From: Xenopus tropicalis
Lineage: Eukaryota; Chordata; Amphibia; Anura; Pipidae
DNA length: 64,000 nucleotides
NCBI RefSeq assembly: GCF_000004195.4
Contig: NC_030681.2
Coordinates: 89,163,681 to 89,227,680 of the forward strand
Reading direction: 5' to 3'
Positions 58,661-64,000 of this stretch are shown here, piece by piece. Position 1 is the first letter of the stretch. Every line of letters begins with the position of its first letter. The position numbers and the translations under genes are program-made. The notes under the pieces were generated by a model. It worked only from the letters and a program-made list of their open reading frames with translations. It made no database searches and had not been told where the DNA came from.

Positions 58661-60909
58661 TTTTTAACCTCAGCACATACACCCTGACAGAACCTGAACT
58701 CTCCCTCCTATCAAAGGGATTGTCCTTTGTCCCCACATCCAAATCTTACACCCTTGACACTATGATCGACATACACAGGTTCCAACGCAGTATGAAACTG
58801 CGGGACCATTTCCGTACTTCCCCTACTACCAATCTGACACCATTCAGAGCCCCCAGCCAATTCGAACCCCCCAATACCCCGAAGTCTATTGCAGCATTCA
58901 CCAGATTACTGATAGACGAAACTGGTAAACACAGATTACCAACAAGCACCTATTCTAATCTCACCATTAGTGAAAGGGAAGCTATCACTTCACTAGCCCA
59001 AAACCCCAATATTACTATCCGCCCTGCGGACAAAGGGGGTTCTGTAGTGGTCCTAGACTACTCTGACTACAGACAGGAAATCATGCAACAACTAACAGAC
59101 ATTACTGTTTATCGCAAACTTGACAGGGACCCTGGCTTTACCTATAAGAAAATCATTGACAACACACTACTATTAGGCTTACAGGGTGGTTTCATTACCA
59201 CAGATGTCTTTAACTATTTAACTAAGGAGTTTCCGAAATGCCCCATTTTTTACACTTTACCTAAAATCCACAAAAATCTAACCAAACCACCTGGCCGACC
59301 TATAGTGAGTGCCTGTGACTCACTGTTACAACCCCTTTCTACCTTTGTTGATTATTACCTACAGCCTATAGTACAGAAAATGAACACTTACATTAGGGAC
59401 ACGGGTGACCTACTAGGCAAATTACAGGACTTACACCCTCTACCTTGCAAACTTCTACTCGCTACAATGGATGTCTCCTCTCTATATACAGTTATCCCTA
59501 TTACTGAAGGAATATCTGTCATCCAGCAGTACCTACAAGACCAACCCGACCGGGACAGACCTCCCACTGAATTTTTAATAACACTGCTGAATCACTGCCT
59601 GACCTTGAACTATTTCAAATTTGAATTGTCCTACTACCTCCAAATTAGCGGCACCAGTATGGGCTCTAATGTCGCTCCCTCTTTTGCTAACCTGTTTATG
59701 TCCCACTTTGAGAATCTTTACATCTTTCCAAAATATAGAACACATATTTATAGGCTATTTCGCTATATTGACGATCTGCTGATTCTTTGGTCAGGGACTA
59801 AAGACCAATTTGCAACAATGGTCCAGGAATTAAATGACCTACCTACTACTATCAAGTTTACCGCCCATATAGATCCAGTATCGGTCGCTTTTTTGGATTT
59901 GACCATAACCCTCGCTGGCTCCACTTTTACTACCACTACGTATAGGAAACCTACAGACCGTAACACCTTACTACACCATTCCTCCTGCCATCCGCCCCAT
60001 TTACTGAGGAGTATTCCCTATTCCCAAATGGTCAGGATGGTACGCAATAACTCTGATCGACATCTCTTACATCTACAACTGGATGATCTGGTCCAACGGT
60101 TTTTACAGAGGGGTTACAGTCTACATGATTTACTTCAAAGCAAGGAAAGAGCTCTAAGTTTGCCACGCTCGTGTACATTGGAGACCAACTCGGCTTCCCC
60201 ACGTGAAAACCAAAGTGACAGGCTTACCTTTGTGACAACATTCACTCCGGACAAGAAATACCTAACTGACTCCATTTTATACCACTGGTCAGTGGTTGAA
60301 AATGACCGCTCCCTTCCCCCTATCTTCAGGACTCCCCCTCGCATAGCTTACAAAAGGGGTAGGAGCTTGCGTGACCTACTAGTCAAAACAGACCCTATGC
60401 ATAGCTACAGTTCCGAGACCCTGGCCACTTGGTTGCCCTCTGCCCGCCTTGGTTGTTACAAGTGTCCTAACTGTACCACATGTAGTTCACTAATAACTGG
60501 CCCCGTGTTCAATCACCCACACACAGGCAGTATAATACCAATCAGACACAGACTCACTTGCACCTCTAAATATGTCATCTATTTTATCAAATGTCCCTGT
60601 GGCCTTATGTACATTGGCAAAACCATCACCTCCTTCAGGGACCGTATGGCAAACCACAGGTCCGCTATACGCTCTGCCCTCACCACAGGAGAAGTGAGTA
60701 CACCTGTTGCTGCACATTTTCTACTGAAGAAACATTCGCTGTCCAGCCTACGCAGCATGCTGATAGACTTTGTTCCCCCGCCAACAAGAGGTGGAAACCG
60801 GGATAAACTACTTTTGCAAATCGAGCTGAAATGGATGCACAGACTGAACACGATCTGTCCAAATGGCCTTAATGAAATGGTTTCATACTCTCCATTTTAC
60901 TTAAAGTGA
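58561..60909 (+). CDS. PLE ORF2: reverse transcriptase with GIY-YIG endonuclease
   Basis: Copies the element's RNA into DNA at a nick made by its own endonuclease. Coordinates start at the first codon after the proposed -1 slip; the first in-frame ATG is well inside the conserved region, and [10 protein letters not shown] before it is conserved in PLE proteins, so a separate start is unlikely. Visible in order are [29 protein letters not shown] (the DKG motif, 59029), the [11 protein letters not shown] block with the first catalytic Asp (59470), [17 protein letters not shown] (59647), RYIDDLLI with the catalytic DD (59761), and a thumb with FLDLTITL and [11 protein letters not shown]2CX2CX2C cluster follows (60454). 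Last is GIY-YIG as [18 protein letters not shown] (60571) with a FRDRM arginine. There is no internal stop. Fusion product length is about 1035 residues. Confidence 0.93.
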   Translation, partial: RDTFSPPPRGRPNKRRGGRQHPFHKKFTATEQVVFNLSTYTLTEPELSLLSKGLSFVPTSKSYTLDTMIDIHRFQRSMKLRDHFRTSPTTNLTPFRAPSQFEPPNTPKSIAAFTRLLIDETGKHRLPTSTYSNLTISEREAITSLAQNPNITIRPADKGGSVVVLDYSDYRQEIMQQLTDITVYRKLDRDPGFTYKKIIDNTLLLGLQGGFITTDVFNYLTKEFPKCPIFYTLPKIHKNLTKPPGRPIVSACDSLLQPLSTFVDYYLQPIVQKMNTYIRDTGDLLGKLQDLHPLPCKLLLATMDVSSLYTVIPITEGISVIQQYLQDQPDRDRPPTEFLITLLNHCLTLNYFKFELSYYLQISGTSMGSNVAPSFANLFMSHFENLYIFPKYRTHIYRLFRYIDDLLILWSGTKDQFATMVQELNDLPTTIKFTAHIDPVSVAFLDLTITLAGSTFTTTTYRKPTDRNTLLHHSSCHPPHLLRSIPYSQMVRMVRNNSDRHLLHLQLDDLVQRFLQRGYSLHDLLQSKERALSLPRSCTLETNSASPRENQSDRLTFVTTFTPDKKYLTDSILYHWSVVENDRSLPPIFRTPPRIAYKRGRSLRDLLVKTDPMHSYSSETLATWLPSARLGCYKCPNCTTCSSLITGPVFNHPHTGSIIPIRHRLTCTSKYVIYFIKCPCGLMYIGKTITSFRDRMANHRSAIRSALTTGEVSTPVAAHFLLKKHSLSSLRSMLIDFVPPPTRGGNRDKLLLQIELKWMHRLNTICPNGLNEMVSYSPFYLK

Positions 60910-62153
60910 CTCTGGACTACTTTCTTGACTATACTATGTTCCGCATAGTTTAAATACCCTATTCCTTATAGTTTGCTAAATTGTTGCTGACCAAGCTGGT
61001 TGTTTAATATGCTACATATGAAATTGTTGCAATTCCTTTCTGGTTACCGTGGGGTTACTCTGTCTCCTTTATCTGTTTCCTTCACACTCTTACCTTTGTA
61101 TGAGTACAATTCAGTTTACCTGTTCTTATTCTGCAGTCCTCTGTTCTGGTTTTATCTTTTATTTTTACTATTCATCTTGCACTTACTTCTAGCTATCCCT
61201 GGTACCAACCACACGGCAGCCTCTACCTAGCCCCCCCGCTTGCCCATTTAGGGTTCTGTATCTAGTGGCTGGCGGTCCCCCCCTTTGCTGGGTCCGGACA
61301 CCACCACCTGATCGGCCTTGCCGCCTGCCTCCCTTCGCTCTGTGTGCCCCCCGAGCTTCGCCTCTGACAGCCTTGCCTACTACGTGAACAGTACATTCGT
61401 GTGGACCGTATTGATTTTCCGGGTCCCCCCTGGTGGGGTAGATTCCGTACTCATACGCGACACTAGCTGTCACTACGGCAATATAATACTTGGTGGTTAG
61501 TTTTTCCTCCCATGTGACGTTTTTTGCTTGGCGCTATATGCCGCGCACACTATGTTATTGATGCTCTATGCATGCCGCTACGGCATTTTTTATGTACAAT
61601 GCAATTATCAAGCGCTAATACTACTCGCAAGCCTGGGCACACATGACAACAGCGTTTGGGACAGATTATTTTGTCCTGTACATAATCACCTCTCCCTTTG
61701 GCTTAAACTTGGCCGTCTGGTGAGCGCTACTACCTTTATCAGTACATTTAGCTTTAACCCTAGACGGTTGGCGCGTGTGAGTTATAGTTCAGTACCATTA
61801 GGGATCAGCTCTTTGTTCTTTATTTTCTAAACATTTCTTTTCTAACACGGGTGCTGTACACTGGTTCCACCTCAACAACCCATTCACATTAGTTATATAT
61901 ATTCTTTTCTCGCTTTTTTAGTATTTTCTCTTTCTTGCTCTCTCATTTACCTTACACAGTAATTTTGTACACTCCCACTTGATGATGTCATACTGGTTTT
62001 TTGGCGCCATTTTTTGGGTTTAATTAGGGGATTTGTTTGACACTGAGTCACTTTGAGAAAGGCTGCTGCGCCAGCCGAAACGTTAGTTGTTTGACCAATA
62101 AATTATTTCTTTATTTTTCATAAGTCCTGTGAGTGCGGAGTATCTTTTCTGCA

Positions 62154-62157
<4 letters not shown>
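60910..62157 (+). repeat. PLE 3' non-coding part and 3' pseudo-LTR
   Basis: 61438-62157 repeats the 5' pseudo-LTR. 60910-61437 is matched only by the inverted left copy. It contains AATAAA at 62097-62102, about 55 bases before the end. Frames at 61000-61230 and 61318-61500 are non-coding sequence seen again in the inverted copy. The element stops at GCAGTAT and runs into (TA)n. Confidence 0.88.
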
Positions 62158-62177
<20 letters not shown>

Positions 62178-62189
<12 letters not shown>

Positions 62190-62503
62190 GTATGGGATCC
62201 CATATCAGGAAACCCATTATCCAGAAAGCTCCGAATTAAGGAAAGCCTGTCTCCCATAGACTCTATTTTAATCAAATAATTCAATTTCCTTTTTCTCTGT
62301 AGTAATAAAACAGTACCTTGTAATTGATCCCAACTAAGATATAATTAATCCTTATTGAATGCAAAACAATCCTGTTGGTTTTAAATAATGCTTTATTGAT
62401 TTTTTAGTAGACTTAAGGTATGGAGATCCAAATTACGGAAAGACCTCTTATCTGGAATACCCTTGGTCCCGAGCATTCTGGATAACAGGTCCTATACCTG
62501 TAT
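62178..62503 (+). mobile_element. Palindromic MITE, ACAGGTATGGGA family, full length
   Basis: ACAGGTATGGGATCCCATAT at the left and ACAGGTCCTATACCTGTA at the right; the interior is collinear with 52775-53106. The left end continues directly from the (TA)n at the PLE border. Confidence 0.82.
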
Positions 62504-62748
62504 ATATAATCTGAGTTTGTTTGCAGACTGGGTGCCGTAATTCCAGACTGGCATTGCAGTGTGTGTCTTGCTTTATAAAAACACTTCAGAGCACTTGGAG
62601 GTTGTGAATAACATGTAACTAAAGTATTTTTCAATTTTGTTAGATGTTATAGCTAAAAAGACACAGTCTTTAAAAATCTCATAATGCAAACTGATAGGTG
62701 TGTTTTTATTGCACCCAGCCATTCCTCAGCATCCAGTCTTTTTCTATT
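62504..62748. other. Non-coding spacer
   Basis: No element ends or coding frame recognised. Confidence 0.5.
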
Positions 62749-62920
62749 TGTAGATTGTAAGCTCTTTTGGGCAGGGCCCTCTTCACCTCTTGTATCGGTT
62801 ACTGATTGCTTTATATGTTACTCTGTATGTCCAATGTATGTAACCCACTTATTGTACAGCCCTGCGGAATATGTTGGTGCTTTATAAATAAATGTTAATG
62901 TAATGTAATGTAATATTTGA
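62749..62920 (+). mobile_element. L2 LINE 3' end, short copy
   Basis: GTAGATTGTAAGCTCTTTTG, CACCTCTTGTATCGGTTAC and GTACAGCCCTGCGGAATATG ... TTTATAAATAAATG follow the tail at 49870-50035 closely. It ends in a TAATG repeat instead of TAA. Only the last 170 bases were inserted. Confidence 0.85.
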
Positions 62921-63777
62921 ATGCAAGGTTCCTTTACCCAATCTGGCTATGTTACCCTTCAGTTCCTGCTCATGCCTGTTACTCTGCACTGTCCTTATTA
63001 TTCTGACTTCTAGAATGTTCCCTAACAGTACAATAATGTTACAGTTGTCAAAAGAAGAGCATAATGTGAAAATCATTGGCATTCTATGCAAGGGTCCTGA
63101 TGCAAATTGATAAATTAAAGACCAGATTCACAGAATTGTGTAAAGACCATGGTTTGTTAACCGTATGATTTCACAGGAGTATTTATTTATTTATTTAAAT
63201 AGAATAAAAAGATTTGAGAAATAATTTAATGCTATGGTGAGAATGTTAAGTTCTCTTATAAAGTGGACTATTCCATAATATTTCCATAATACTTTTCATA
63301 TTAATGTATTAAAGTTTTTAATGCAAAAGCAACACATTGAAATGGTTAGGGTCTGAGGCATTTGCTGTGATTTTACATAAATTGCAGGGGGAAAATCACA
63401 ATTTCAACTTTTTTTTCCTGCAATTTATTTTTATTGATTGTAATTCCCAACCCCCCACAAACACCCACCTTTTAAGACCTGATTCTTAACAGGTTTTGGA
63501 TGGCAATATTTTTTTGTATGATTTGGTTTTACAAAATTGTGAATTTATGAAAATAAATAAATCCGCCCTTATGTTGCTTTACAAGCAATTCAGTATTGGA
63601 TGCTGTTACAACTTGTTAAACCATTCAAATGGGTACTTCAATTAAAAAACACAATTCTATGACCAGTACCACAGGTGATCATGTACTCTGTAATCATTTT
63701 AACAGATTTTTCACAAAGTCATAGTATTACACAACGTATATGGCTTGTATAAGACTTAGGGGCTAATTTATTATTAA
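62921..63777. other. Non-coding, nothing recognised
   Basis: AT-rich sequence, a TTTATTTA tandem near 63181-63196, no coding frame. Confidence 0.5.
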
Positions 63778-64000
63778 AGGAGAAGGAAAGGCTACCTAAG
63801 AATTAATCTCAAGCTGCAGGCTTACCATCAGTTGTCTCAATAGTGCCTTAAGTCTCCTCATATAGCGATCATTTAGAAGTTCAGAAGCCAAACAGGAAAA
63901 AAAAACGCTGAGCTGTGTGAAGAAAGTTCCCATGATGCATCGCTCCTGCACAGACACTATGACCAGGAACTGAGGTGGCTCATGTGCATGTCTATGTTCA
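63778..64000 (+). mobile_element. TTAA MITE, same family as 54878, cut by window end
   Basis: TTAA at 63774-63777 precedes AGGAGAAGGAAAGGC. TTAATCTCAAGCTGCAGGC, AAAGAAAGTTCCCATGATGC and CGCTCCTGCACAGACAC then match the element at 54878-55341. The right end lies beyond the window. Confidence 0.65.

Larger units (their letters stand above)
55509..62157 (+). mobile_element. Penelope-like element (Neptune-type), complete and young
   Basis: Order: inverted 3'-end copy 55509-56931, direct pseudo-LTR 56930-57649, leader, ORF1, ORF2 with RT and GIY-YIG, and a 3' region ending in the second pseudo-LTR 61438-62157. Tandem or inverted partial copies around a full unit are the known hallmark of Penelope-like elements, as is the RT-GIY-YIG order. 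The repeats differ at only a few bases, for example T against C near 57428 and 61936. Both borders are (TA)n runs, so a target duplication cannot be measured. Neptune is my choice because of the Cys cluster before GIY-YIG and the amphibian setting. Confidence 0.9.

Noticed and set aside
58720..58722. TTG as the start codon of ORF2
   Set aside because: The frame is open and conserved-looking for over 50 codons upstream, and a vertebrate mRNA would not normally start at this TTG behind ORF1; frameshifting explains it better.

Overview
The window looks like a gene-free, repeat-dense stretch of vertebrate nuclear DNA, most likely from a Xenopus-type frog. No host exon, tRNA or rRNA gene could be supported. 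The species call is an inference from the repeat mix: CR1 and L2 LINE ends with tetrapod-type tails, many palindromic MITEs with TTAA duplications (Kolobok or piggyBac style), hAT MITEs with 8-bp duplications, a Tc1 element, a V-SINE-like SINE and a Neptune-type Penelope-like element (PLE). The only long open frames belong to transposable elements.

Layout. 1-12.2 kb: an antisense V-SINE-like fragment, hAT MITEs at 580, 1718 and 4288, an ACAGGTATGGGA-family palindromic MITE, a composite element at 7.2-7.9 kb and a TTAA MITE at 10.7 kb. 12.2-13.1 kb: CR1 3' end split by a MITE. 14.7-21.1 kb: a hAT MITE, two GC-rich hairpin MITEs, a foldback element with a 15-bp duplication, and a hAT MITE carrying a 15-copy array of about 20-bp units. 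27.7-29.1 kb: a CR1 3' end whose untranslated part has expanded into exactly 25 units of 41 bp. 29.7-33.5 kb: MITEs and a CR1 copy containing a hAT MITE and a 408-bp solo LTR. 34.1-35.1 kb: a hAT element with SPIN-like ends and a perfect 8-bp duplication. 40-41.2 kb: a TTAA MITE with a CR1 tail inside it, then a CGA-rich palindromic MITE. 47.8-50 kb: a second foldback element, then an L2 reverse-transcriptase fragment whose 3' UTR holds another CGA-rich MITE. 53.3-54.8 kb: a decayed Tc1 transposon.

The most interesting unit is the PLE at 55.5-62.2 kb. It is young: its terminal copies are almost identical. It consists of an inverted 3'-end copy, a direct pseudo-LTR, ORF1, ORF2 (reverse transcriptase, Cys cluster, GIY-YIG endonuclease) and a 3' pseudo-LTR. 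ORF1 and ORF2 overlap in the -1 relation. A canonical heptamer, U UUU UUA, lies in the ORF1 reading frame exactly where the ORF2 frame is already open, and a GC-rich two-part stem follows. I read this as programmed -1 ribosomal frameshifting giving an ORF1-RT-endonuclease fusion of about 1035 residues. The pseudo-LTR also carries a hammerhead-ribozyme-like core with a degraded first strand. I do not know of an earlier description of the frameshift arrangement in this family, but I could not search for one.
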